DNA of 64,000 nt from Climacteris rufus (Eukaryota > Chordata > Aves > Passeriformes > Climacteridae), in contig VZRZ01002089.1 of the NCBI GenBank assembly GCA_013398175.1, positions 1,896,343-1,960,342 of the forward strand. The letters run 5' to 3'. Each line of letters opens with the position of its first letter. The stretch's first letter is position 1. A program made the translations under genes and the position numbers. This document shows, piece by piece, positions 11,815-24,090 of this stretch. The notes below the pieces were generated by a model, which had not been told where the DNA came from, did not search any database, and was given only the letters and a program-made list of their open reading frames with translations.

Positions 11815-11885
11815 GGTGCTTGAAAAAGGCCAACATGGATTTACCTAAGGCAAATCATGCCAGACTAACCCGATTGCTTCTCACA
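11815..11885 (+). mobile_element. Tiny relic of a CR1-type LINE reverse transcriptase
   Basis: Translating from 'caacatggatttacc' gives QHGFT*GKSCQTNPIAS. This matches the conserved RT block of CR1-like non-LTR retrotransposons (QHGF-x-KG-x-SC-x-TNL), here with one in-frame stop. Similarity seems to start at 'cttgaaaaaggccaacatgg' and fades after 'gattgcttctcac'. The copy is short and old. Its 3' end is not present. Confidence 0.5.
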
Positions 11886-14800
11886 AAAAGTAGTTGTTGT
11901 GAGACGCACAACAACTTTACCTGCTTCTGTCTAGCCGGTAAATTGCTAGAAAACAAAGATCCTGTTCTTTTACAAGTGGGTTTGGCAATTAAAAAAAAAG
12001 AATGGGAAGAAACGTTTTGCATTGTGTAGTTCAGAGGATGATTTTCAATAGGTTTTGAAACTTTCAGACAATGCAACAACCATATGATTAATGCATAACT
12101 ATGACCATTAGAAAAGAATAACAGCCTGTGTCTGAGATATTTGATTTTGGAAAGAAGTGTGTTAACATATATGGGACTGCTGTTTCTAGGTATGGAGCAT
12201 AGGTTACAGAAAGATTTTAATAAAAATTTATATGGTATCATTTAACAGTAGGATTTTGATCCTGACTGATAAAACAACCTGTAAAACTCAGATGCTGAAG
12301 AACACCTATTTCTATTCAGAAAGATGTCTAACAGAGAAGGAACCTGACTGCTTTAAATTTCATTCCTTCAGGCTCTGCAGCAGTATCTGTGAAACTGAGT
12401 CAGGCACCTGCATTCCCTGTAGTAACTGCAGGGATTGAAGCATCTCATTATGGGATTCATAGCACACAGCATTGCCTAAACAAGGAAGAGCTGACGAAAT
12501 AAATGCATCTCAAATCCCAAAGCTGGTGTATATTTTAATTTTTAAGTGTCATTTCTGAAATTTGTTGTCACTGGATGGCTAGCACAACACCAACTCTATG
12601 GTCAGACAAGCAATTGTGTCTAATTTTCAGACACTGTAAAGGTATACCTTTCTGAAGTTTTCCTTTTTTCCCTATCCACAAAAACATATTCTAACATGTC
12701 AGGATCATGGAAAAAGCATTGCTAGAGAGACAGGCAGGAGGATTTCCTATATAGCCTTGAACACTAAGGTTGTAATATCTTTTTCTTTCTCTAAGAATGG
12801 CATCAGAAGTCCAACCTACATTTCTAATGTGATCTGGGAGTCTCTTCAGGGAGAGAAAATTAAAACTAAGAGAGCAAAGAGAAAAAAAGAGGCCAGAGGA
12901 ATAACAGAGGGAGAGGGGAAATGACAGTAGAGCCTGACAAGCAGGAGAGAGTAGAAAGATGGGAAGAGAAATAAAAGCTCTGAATGCATACAACAAGGAT
13001 TAATATTAATAGTGGAGAATTTACAGATTCAATAACACATGTTTAAGGTAACACTAGTATTTGGCATATTTACCATCTCTTTACAACAGAAATCTGAAGG
13101 CCCCTGTGATGATTTCCAAGTTATAGCAATCCTTGCATTAGATCTGTACTTTCCTTATGCTGCATTTTTTATAGTTTCAGCGTAAATGATCTCATTAGCT
13201 CCCTGGTCTTTAACTTATTTCTTAGTAGAGATGGAGTCACATATTGTCATGGAGCATGCTTTAATGAGCACAAATAAGATGGGACAGTTTTCTGAGAATT
13301 TTTTAGTGTTTTTTTTTTTTTTCTTCTTTTAATGTTTCAGTTTAAAATGCTGCTTATGGGTTACATCTTGATATAAGCCCTTCCACTGGATAAAACTTTC
13401 AAGTGTCAAGGCTGCTGTTAGTAGTGTCTATCCTGATTAACAAATTGAAAAGAGTAAAGGGAAGTTGGCATCCTGGAGTCCCATACCAAAGAGGAAACTG
13501 TAATGGAGTTCTGAAAGAGGTACTTTGCATAGACCTTTCAGACAAAGAGTTGATACACTCCTCCATCATCCTCCTTTTTTGTGGAAATCTATTTTCAACA
13601 ATAAAAGACTATTTAGTTCTGGCATTCCTAGACTGATAATGCCTACTGCTGAACACCTGCAAATTAGTGCATGCTTTTAAAAAAGAAGTATCCCTATGTA
13701 ATTCTGTAAGATTTTAAAGCTCTTTCAAAAAATCTGGAATAGGCCTTGCTGAAGCTGATTCTTGTATTATGCTGACCACGACCACTTATCAGAGAACCTC
13801 TATGCATGCAGTCATATAAAAGAAATCAAGATGTTAAAAATACTAAAAAAATATTGCACACATTTGAATCACCTTCCACTGATCTGATAAAGAATGGCTT
13901 ATATGTTATAATTCTTGATTTTATAGGCAAGAGAAGGTGCATTGACTAATTTTTCTGTATGTGGAGAACTAAGAGGACTGAAGCCAGGCATGGTTAAGGG
14001 GAATTAAAAAGTTTAGGATTCTTTTCTTCCCAAATAATATAATTTATTTTGCTTTGTACTCCCTACCATGTTACAGGCGACAAGTTATCTTATCTTAGAA
14101 GCCTAATTCTCTTATCAATCCCTCATGAAGATTGCATTAAATCCCCCTAAAGCCAAAAGAAATGGGTTAAATAGGTTTTGTTCCCATATACAACTTTATT
14201 AGTGTGTATACCCAAATTTATCCCTCTAGTGTGTGAATTGGTGGGGTAAATGCACTTATAAAGTGAATGTGAAAAAACAAAAAAGTGTTGTGAACTAGCT
14301 CTTGAGCCCACAAATTATTCCGTTTCCTTACACAAGCAGTAATTTTCCAGGCAGTGTGACCTTTAACTATGGTCTCTTGTACTGAGGATCTCACAGCTCA
14401 TCAGTCCCTTCAGTGTACCATGAGGAGACCTCCTGTAAGCATCTATCTGCAGTAAAATTATTTGCTAAAGGGTATCTGACAAATCACTTCTTCAAGATGC
14501 TACAGGACTTCCTCCTAGTGAAGATACTTTTCGAAACTAGGTTTTAAAAGTTAGCACTTCAGAACTTTATATGAAATGTAGAAAGAGAAGAAAAATGCAA
14601 GCTGAACTCTGCTGGTAATAAGGACAGAAGAAAAATCCCTGAATAAATCCTCACTATACATAGTGTTTAGTTTTCACTAGGTTGCATAGGAAACACTCAA
14701 GGTGGCTGCTTCAAGGTACCTGCTGTAATGGAAGTTTGAAAAAGGAGAGATGAAAGAAAGACCTTGTATATGGAAACATTGGAAAAGGCAGTGAAAAGTG

Positions 14801-17800
14801 ATATCACACAGAAAAGATGAAACTGAAAATATGGTGCAAGGTAAAAACAGAGCTTGTAGCAACATCAGTGAAGGATCAAGCAGCAATAAGTACTGAAAAA
14901 CAAACGTATTGATAACAAGGACAGAAAAAGGCAGAATGGCAAAGCATATAAATGACATGGTACTAGAGAAATAAGGCCTGAGGAAACTTAAAGGAGGAGT
15001 AATTTTAAAACAAGATAAATCAGCCAGAAGGGATAGAGACATAAAGCTTCTTGAAAAAGTCAGCTTAAGACCTTTAAAATCAGATGGAATTTTTCTACTG
15101 CTTTCCATGACATACTCACAAAACTTTGCTTCCAGATCTTAGCTTGGTTCTCTAATGTGTCTTCTCCTCATACTGAATCAGGGGCAACTTGAATCTTCCG
15201 CACAGGGAGTCTGCAGTGGCCAACTTATTCTTAATTTTCTTATAAACAACAAGGGGGAAAAACATAGATATGGTATGAGATCTAATAGCAGCAAGAGTGG
15301 GAAAAAAGAAAGAAGTCACTGCAGGGGTAGAAGATTGTCAATCAGAATAACTTTTGTCTGATTAATACAGGCATTTGATGATACAGATATTCATGATATG
15401 CTTAAATGTAGATTGATTTGCATAAGTAACAGTCTCCTTTATTTCTATCTGCTAATATATGGACTCATGATTGTTATTTATTATTTATAATCTTCTACTT
15501 TAACCGTTTGAGCAGCGGTGACATTTTGTATTTTATCATGATGATAAATACTCCTTTAGGCCTCTGTTCTTCAATGGGAATTCATTCCAATGGCTGCTAC
15601 TTTGTTAATATCGTCTTTGGTAGGTGCTGCATATAGTACTTCTTTACTCTAGTAGAAAGTGACTAGGAATGTACTTTAATCAAATAAACAAAAAAAGAAG
15701 ACTGTGTTCACCTTGACTTTTCTGTTATCATGGTACTTCAGCCATAAAACTGAATTTAATTCAAATTAAACTGCCCTCTATTAGAGTAAATGGAGAGGTA
15801 AATGATGCTATTGCACGACAGAATATCCATTACACTAAAAAAATTGTAGATGACCTACTTTGTACTGGAGTGTGGAATAGCTGCCAAACTGCATAAAGAA
15901 TTAGATATTTTTAGTTATTCTCAATTTTGCAATTCATATTGTGCAAGTTTTAGCTTAATGAAGTTGGCTGAGATGCTTCATCTAGAAAGGAATATAGTTA
16001 AACCAGCTCTCTTTCTCCAAAATTGCACTTTTGACTTCTTCCCAGGACAAACAAGGATAATATGGGACAGAAAGAGTAATAAATAAGGTAATAATAAGGT
16101 TGCAAGCTTTATATAATCGCAAGTATAACTGTTTCATCCAATACAGAGTTCTAATTCCACTTCAGGTTCATGACATTAAGTTACTTGATTGTTGTGAGTT
16201 TTTAAAATCTTGAAAATACAAAATGTCCTTTTCAGGATTATTGATATGATCAGTGCTTACATTTACAATCCTCCTTTCCCTAAATACAGGTTTAAAAGGT
16301 TTACGTTGTTTAACATTTTCTTGTTAACACTTCTGTCTGGCAAGTCTAGAAGAAAACTGAGGGAGTTTCAATTTGACAGTCCCTTAAGATGTGGGAGTAG
16401 ACGTGCTTTTCATCATATGTTTCCCAACAGAATCAATTACTAATGACATCTCTTCTTTTAGAAAAGTATAAAAAAGTCACCTCAAATGCCAGCAAGATTT
16501 TCACAGAAAAATGTAGAATATTGCTTGTCCCTGTCATCCTTTCCTTACATTTAATGAAAGAACGTACAATCCGTCAGGAGAGAAGATAGTGTTTATCACT
16601 AATAAGTGCTGACATTTTTATACGTCAAACATTTCAGCCATGTTAATCTTTTACAATACAGGTGGCACCTGTTCAAATGTCAACACGAGAACAAGTGTTT
16701 GAAAACAGTAAAAAAGGTAAAAGATTTAAAACGTCATTTGACTTGGTGAAATAAAAATATTTGTATGTTAATCAATAAGGGGTTTTGTATGGAATGATTT
16801 CTCATCCAGGTCACCATCAAAACTGTCTAACTTTATTGTGACAGAGTTTTTCAGCTATGAATTATATATTTTGTGTGAATTTATTGTTTTTTAAAAAAGT
16901 TGCTACATATATTAAAAAAATCTTTATTTAATTCTTAGCATATTTATACTTATACTTATTTCACAATTTTATTTACTGTTAATCAGCTGGTGCAGATGTT
17001 TGTTAGATGAAAATATTGCACAATAGTACATTTTTAAACTCATAGTAAGTGAACAAAACCTTAGTGACTAAAGAAGTCAAATTATTTTTGTTCTGTAAGT
17101 TTTGATAAATATTTAGAGCAATACATATATTCATGATGTTCATATATCAAAATTAAATTACTATCTTGCAAAGATGTCAGAAAATTTTCAATCTTTTAAT
17201 TAAGAAACATGAGGGAGTTGGTTTGGTTTTTATAAGGTAGACATAGATGCATACAAATAGATGCACATACCCATGCACCCATGAAAATAACAGAATGAAA
17301 ACTAAGTTAGCTGGTAGGATGAATCTATCAAAAAAAGCACTAGAGAAACAATATATACTCCTTTATTTTTAAGATGATCAAATTATTTTCTTTATAGGAA
17401 GATCATAGAAATACGTGTTACAGGAACTCAAAGGTGACAAATTTGACCCTAAATTATTTCTTCCATATTTTTATTATGCAGTAATACATATTATGGGCTT
17501 AATACAGGTATATAAATACAGTGTTAATAAGACTACAGGTCACCTTAGTCTGACATTCTATTTCTGACCACATTCATAAATAAATATATGTGAATTATAT
17601 AAGAATGAGACATACATAAAATATAATATTTCCCTCATCATATCCTTCCAACTTCCACTTATTTGCATTATTGAAATACAGTAAAATTTCATATCCAGTC
17701 TAAGAGATCACAGATCTAGATGTTCTTTGGATTTTACACAACAAAAAATTTGCACTTAAAAATCAGTGTAAAGATAATCTGTGGTCATTCTGTTAATAAC

Positions 17801-18285
17801 TGTTAATGATACTGATGAAGTGATCAAAATTTTTTCTCTATAAAATTCTGTTTATATATGTTTTAATTACTAATATATAGAGTCTACAAAAGAACATTAT
17901 AAGGTTAATATTTCTTTAAAAATTTGTATGTGCTTGTTTATCAAAAATACATATGTGTCTTAGTTTAATTTGCTAGAAGTGTAAAAAACCAGCCTTGAAT
18001 ATATATAATTTTTTAAAATAATCATTTCAATGAAATGCATAAAAAGCATTTCTTGAAAATGCAAAGAAAATATGAAAAGAAAAACTGTGTCTAGGTTACC
18101 AGTCATATGTGATCAATATCCATAGTAGTGACTTTTGACAGAGCATGTTCCTGGGACCCCCAGAATCAGAAAGACACCTGGACTTCATTTCATAAATCTA
18201 ACATTTTTTAGAGTCATGGAGACATATTAAAATATGTATAATTCTCTACTCTTCTGTAAACTCGCTACTTCTGATCTTTGGGAAG
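11886..18285. other. AT-rich DNA with no recognised feature
   Basis: No exon, RNA gene or clear repeat was seen. The longest frames are 128 codons (11855-12241, minus) and 143 codons (14677-15108, minus). The second lies opposite a purine-rich plus strand, which lowers stop codons on the minus strand. Neither shows a known motif. There is a poly-T run near 13309-13322. Confidence 0.55.
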
Positions 18286-18894
18286 ATGTATCGGCTGCAC
18301 TGGTCTCAGTGCAATGATGGGAATTATTTCTTGATTTTAGTTTTTCCCCTGAACTCCAATTTAACTGCTAATATCTCACAACTCTATTTTCTACTGGCTT
18401 TTGAAGTAAATGTGCCTCATCCAGGTTGTGTGAAGATTCTGATTGTATGGTTATTAAGTACGGATTGGGAAGTTATTCACAGTGGGCTGTTTTTCCTCAA
18501 AGAAACCTTCATCAATACCTTTACTTTGGGAGTGGGGGTTGGCCCATTTTATGTGTATTTGCTTAATCTTTTGACTTTTCTTATGATCTTCATACCATGT
18601 CTGGGGTTCCTATTTCCCTTTGGATACCTTTTAGATTTTGTTCTTTCTAAGCCAGTTCTAAAAGAACCGCACTGTGACAAGACTGCTATTAATTCATTTA
18701 TTGCTCAGAAGTTACAACCTGATTTTATTTACTCAAACGTAGTTCTCTTGTGGGTTTCAATGTTACTGATGGAGCCATTTTTTCAAATGCAGTGCCCATG
18801 CCCATATGTTTGCAACTTTTGTAGCCATGTAATATCATTTAAGCCAATTGCTATCAGAATAAATGATCCTATAAGTGTCACTCCAATGATTTAG
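18286..18894 (+). other. Unexplained 202-codon open frame, hydrophobic
   Basis: This is the longest gap-free open frame outside a repeat. The product would be rich in Leu, Phe, Ile and Val with several stretches long enough to cross a membrane (for example around residues 80-115, LLNLLTFLMIFIPCLGF), plus one NLT sequon near the N-terminus. I do not recognise the family. Against a gene: the plus strand is T-rich, which by itself yields hydrophobic codons; there is no clear upstream promoter; an AATAAA lies inside the frame near 18861; and no splice-site pair was found. For it: at this base composition a run this long is rare by a simple stop-codon estimate. It may be an old coding relic or chance. 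Confidence 0.15.
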
Positions 18895-21864
18895 ACAGAT
18901 TACACGTGTGTATAAAGCATATCAACAAACTGTGTCCCAGCTGTTTGCTTCTTGTTTGGTTTCAGTTTTTTTACTTGAGAAAAAATTTTCAACATCTTAG
19001 CCTAGTATTAAAATAAGATCATCCTTGAACCTATTTATACTCCTCATGATGAATTTATCTAGCCCATACTGCACACAAATAGCTTTTGACAAGGCTTTTG
19101 TGGTATTGCTCAGATTTAGACTAGCTTCATATTTTTGCATATTGTCTAGATTATTTTTCTTCAAGAGATTGCAGACAGCAATGTTTTACATGGCTAGGCC
19201 CAATTAATTTTTCCTCAGAGAAATGGACAATAGGAAGACATAATTGAAAGGGGTATGCACAATGATTATTCCTTAGGGGACATAAAGAACTGGTCCATTG
19301 ATGCTGGTTAAATTGCACCTTCTATATCATCATGACTATGCCCATCAAGTGATGGATGGCCCTTTATAGCATGCATTATATTGTTTTCCCTCCTCTTGAA
19401 TGCTGGTCTAGATATTATCTGTAACAGCAGAAAGTAATTACTGCAATAGTGTAATGGATCCATGCTACAACTTTTTCTCCACTTTCTAATAGTGAATTGT
19501 AACAATATCTTTTAAAATGAGGAATTCCAATTGTCTTTAATGGACCCAAAGATGTCACTTTATGTATTTGTTAAACGTCTTAGTACAAGAATAAAACAGG
19601 AGAAGGGCTAAAAATGTAGTTGAGTATTACTGGTCCCTGTACTGAAAAGGGACATTAGCAAATGTAATTTACAAGATGGAGAATTTTACTTCTTACTTTA
19701 ACCCTTAAGTAGGAAGGAAATTTATTGTCAGAAAGAGGACATATGTTCAAACATTTACTGAAAGCATTCAGATATCTAGTGCAGTTGATCAGTTAGATAA
19801 TTGTTTGCCAGAACATATTGATGAAAATGCATTGAAATTACTTTGCTTCTCAAAAGTGAAAGCCCACCCTCTCAAAACCACATTTAAATTTGAAATTCAT
19901 TGACCATTTCATTATAATGCATTCATACAGATAGAGTTAAGTATTAATGTCACTTTTTTCTTCTTTTTTTTTTTTCTGAAAATGACACACTTTTCTGAAG
20001 CAGAGATTTTTGTTGCGTAATTCTTTATCAATATTTCTTTTATATCAGACCTAAACAGGGACTCAAGTATATTTAATGTTGGACTCATCAGAACTCAGTA
20101 TAGGTGTGTGCTAATTCTACCACATTATGGAAACTCAGAATTATAAGCAAAGTCTCTTTCAAACTTTGAGGCTTAGTGTATACACTTTCAGTCTCCAGTA
20201 AATGCTAGGAATGAGCCCCTAAAGCAATGGGGACTGGCTCTTGCCCATGTAATATGATGAGACCAAGACAGAACATGTCAGCCATGAGAGTTGCTCTCCA
20301 ATTCCAGTGATATTTTATTTTTTATTTTAATATGAAGTATTCTGAAATACAGAGACAAACATCTAAGAGAGAACAAAACCTATTAACATCCCCGAAAACC
20401 ATCTTTTTCCTTTGTGTTTGTTTTGATATCATGTATTTTGCTCTTGTGTTTTGTTTATATTACAAACAAAATGAAGCAATAATTTAGCCAGAAGCAAAAT
20501 ATTTACAGTGCATTGCATTACAGTGCAGTCATTCTGCATTTGTATAAGAAAACCACCTCCCTAAGAAGAAAGATCTCATAGGCAACAGAAGACTCACCAT
20601 GGAAAAAAAAAATTATCAAATAGTGAATGATAAATTAGACTATGTAAAGCATTTTTGTGAAAAATCAACTTGACAAACAGTACAATAAGCATATACTGTT
20701 AATCCTTTTAAAGATAACATCAAAATTAGTTATTAAAGTAAATTTTCCTTGAGATCCTTCTTGAAATTAAATGGGGTGATTTTTAAAGTTACAAGTATTT
20801 TTGAGGATATATTTGCCAATGACGAACAAGAACCATAAGCTTTAAAAATAACTAGAACAGGTTGATTAGTTCTGTATTGTTTGTCCTGATTTGAATAGTC
20901 AGAAATAGTTTCAGTGTGTCATAGACTTGCAGGGCTAAAGTACAGCTGTACCAGATTAGGCCTAAGTTAGCAACCTGAGGACAATAAAGAATTTCAGAAT
21001 GGTTTTCACAAGGATTGTCAGAAAGCTCTTAATGCTAATCCCTTGCATATGCTCAGGCGTGGATTATTTTACACCTACCATTTTCTAAGGCTAAGATGTT
21101 TTCTTCTTTGAACTCAAGAAAGGACCTTCCTCATGTCAAGGGATCATAATATTTATGAAATTATAATTGTTTTTTAAAATTGTTTGCTTATTGCAAAATT
21201 GGAGCATGAAATCTTTTGGAAAATGTCCAGACTTCTTTCTAAAACACCTCTCCTATTTGGTCAGTGTTTAAAAAATTCACCTGATATCAAATTTCTGGGC
21301 TCACATCTGGTTTTCTTTAGGGAGATTTAAACCCATATGTCCCATAAGTGTCCTAAATGACAGCCTGATCTGAAGCTTTATTTTCACATAGTTCTTCTCA
21401 TTACCTTACATGAAAATATCTTCCTGTTTGGAAAAGTTGGGACTTATTTGTTTGTAGGCCTATGACTAGATATGACTGTACAAGGAATATATATGATATA
21501 TTTTGGTTTTATCATTTTTGCAACTGTAAGAGTTTATTAATACTCAATGTACAATATAATCTGATCTATTGCATACTGCTAAGCACAGCAGTGAGAGTCC
21601 ACCTTCCTAAGGAACACTGAAACCATGCAGAGTATAAGAGAGCATTGACACTCAGAAATTCTGGGAGGTTCTGCTCGTACAAAATGCATTACAAAAGATT
21701 ATTAAGGGAGGACACTAAATAGAAACAAAGACCTGAACCCAACCATCACATAAGCACTTCAAGGACAAGAAAATGGTAAGATCAAGCAAGAACAGTACAA
21801 AAGTGACTTAGTTAAAACTCCAGAACTACAAGAGAAATCATTCTGCCAGTGCTTGAAAGTTTGA

Positions 21865-21911
21865 AAACAACAACAACAACAAAAACAATAAAACAAAACA
21901 AACAAAAAAAA
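21865..21911. repeat. AAC/AAAAC low-complexity tract
   Basis: Five to six AAC units followed by AAAAC- and AAAC-type units and a run of A. Simple sequence. Confidence 0.85.
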
Positions 21912-24040
21912 CCTTAGAAAAAATGTAGACAGGTAAGAAAATTTACTAATTTTTAAAACTCTAAAAGGTATTTATTTAGTCAAAAAAAAAAGAAAAAAGA
22001 AGAGTGATAACAGTTTGAAAGAACCATAGGAATCTGAAAATATTAAAACCCTTGAAGAGCAAGTCTAACAGATATTAATAATTTGTTTTATCATAGTTTT
22101 ATCATCTAAAACTGGTTTTTATGTATAAAATAAAATTTATTTTATTGCTACCAAGGCATTGAAAGTTGAGTAATAAATCCTTAATTACAAAGTGAGTGTT
22201 TTATTCTTTTCATGTGTGATAGCATGAAGATGATCTGCTGTGATATACTGGACCATAGAAAGAAAGAAAATGAAAAAAACTTACCTGAGACATCCCTCTG
22301 GGATAGGGATTTAGTGATTTTATTTCCTGTGTCATTGAAAACAGAGGATGAAACAATTAAATATCTCAGTAGTGCCTGCCATATTCTTTGTGGAGCTTCA
22401 CTCTATGTGTGATCTTTTTTCTGGAGTTAACTTTGACTTTTAAATGCAAAGTCTCACCAGAGAACAGCCTCACCAAAACTCACTAAGGCTGTCAACTATT
22501 TTGTTCAGGGAAAATACAGATTTTAATCATATGTAGGCTAAATTCTTTAAGAATCTATTTATTGGTTCTAAAGATGTCATTGTCCCTCCTTTACCTAAGG
22601 AGCATCTGAACTGTCATGAAAGCCTCACAACTAAATTCTACATCATCCACATTTTAGGGAGGGATATAGGGAGAAAAGTAGGCATTTGTGCATCCTGGTG
22701 TAACTAATCATCAAATACAAGCCACCAAAGTACTTGGCTCATGTAAGACTAAAGTCGTCACTAAAAACAGAAATTTCAGATTTAGCATATTTTCAAATAT
22801 TTTCTAGTCTTTACAAACTAGATTGTGTTGAAACTACTATATGAACGCAAGACTGCTAAAAACAATGAGGAAAATTATTGGGAGCAATGACAGTAATTAA
22901 TTATGCTCTTTTCTTAAACAGCTCTTATATAGCCTATGAAACATGGTTAGGTAGTCATAGGAAATATCAAATGACGTGTAAAACTGGTAAGTGTAGACAT
23001 TTTGTCTTTTAAAAAATTCACATACCCTTTACCTCAGTGTCATCCTCATCATGAATTTAAATAGACAAATTCAAATTATCTACAGTTATCCTCCAATTTC
23101 AGCTGGATATTGGATTCTTCTGTATTTCCTTTATAAATGTCTGCAAAATCATTGTGATTGCCATCAAATTTGATTGCTGTAAATTTAAAATTGGTTTTAG
23201 ACCTAAAAGATCATTTGTAATTCTTTATTTCTTTTGCATCGACAATTAAAAAAAAAAAAAAAAAGAGGTTCTCCAATATCTAGGCTTATATAGTCAAAAA
23301 GTTAAAAAAAGCCTAAAACCTCCCAAATATAATCAGTATTTCATTTCACTGTTAAATGACTCTTTAAAATTGTTCAAAACATGTCTAGAGGAAGATTGGA
23401 GAGTGTCTAAGATCCGAGTTCTTTCTGGACATGCCTCAGAAAAAAGCACCATAGTTAAGCACTAGAGGTAGATCAATGAGTCTACATTATTTTTTGGCAG
23501 CGTCAATCTCTTCATATCAAATTTGAGAGGCAGGGTACCTCTGTTTCAGTGGTGTTTAAACCCTTATAAGGGACATCTAAGCCTAGCCTGGATTCACTGT
23601 CATGGAAAGTAATTCTTGGATTATATGCAAATGCAACTTGCCTGATACTATCAAGAGGACGAAACTTTGGAAAGAAACTAAGTGCTTTACAGTGATGCTT
23701 GCATGCTTTTAATAATAATAAATAACTACATGTCTATTATAGTCTAAAATGCTACTAATAAGTATGTTGGAACAGGTAGAACAGAAAACGAAAGAGAAGG
23801 GTTTGATGAAACTTCCTGGGAAAATTAGAGGGAAATATTCTAGGATTCTGATTAAAGCACTATTTATTAAATTTCAGCTGTGTAAGATCTGAAAATTATG
23901 ATAATTAATGAAGCTACTTGAATTTAAGAATCCAAGAGAATCCAAGAGTATCCTGAGAATTTACGAAAGAGTCATAAATGAAGAGGAAATTATCACCAGT
24001 CTGATTTACAGTTCAAATCTCATGTCCATCCAATGCCTAC

Positions 24041-24090
24041 TTAGTGCATAGCTCTGGGGGTTTTCTTGGTGCATAGGTTTGGAGGTTTTA
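24041..24090. repeat. 25-bp imperfect tandem duplication
   Basis: The 25 bases starting 'ttagtgcatag' (24041) are followed by a second copy starting 'ttggtgcatag' (24066). They agree at 20 of 25 positions by direct comparison. A small local duplication. Confidence 0.75.

Noticed and set aside
14677..15108. 143-codon minus-strand frame
   Set aside because: The opposite strand is purine-rich, which reduces stops on this strand. No known motif and no codon pattern to support coding.
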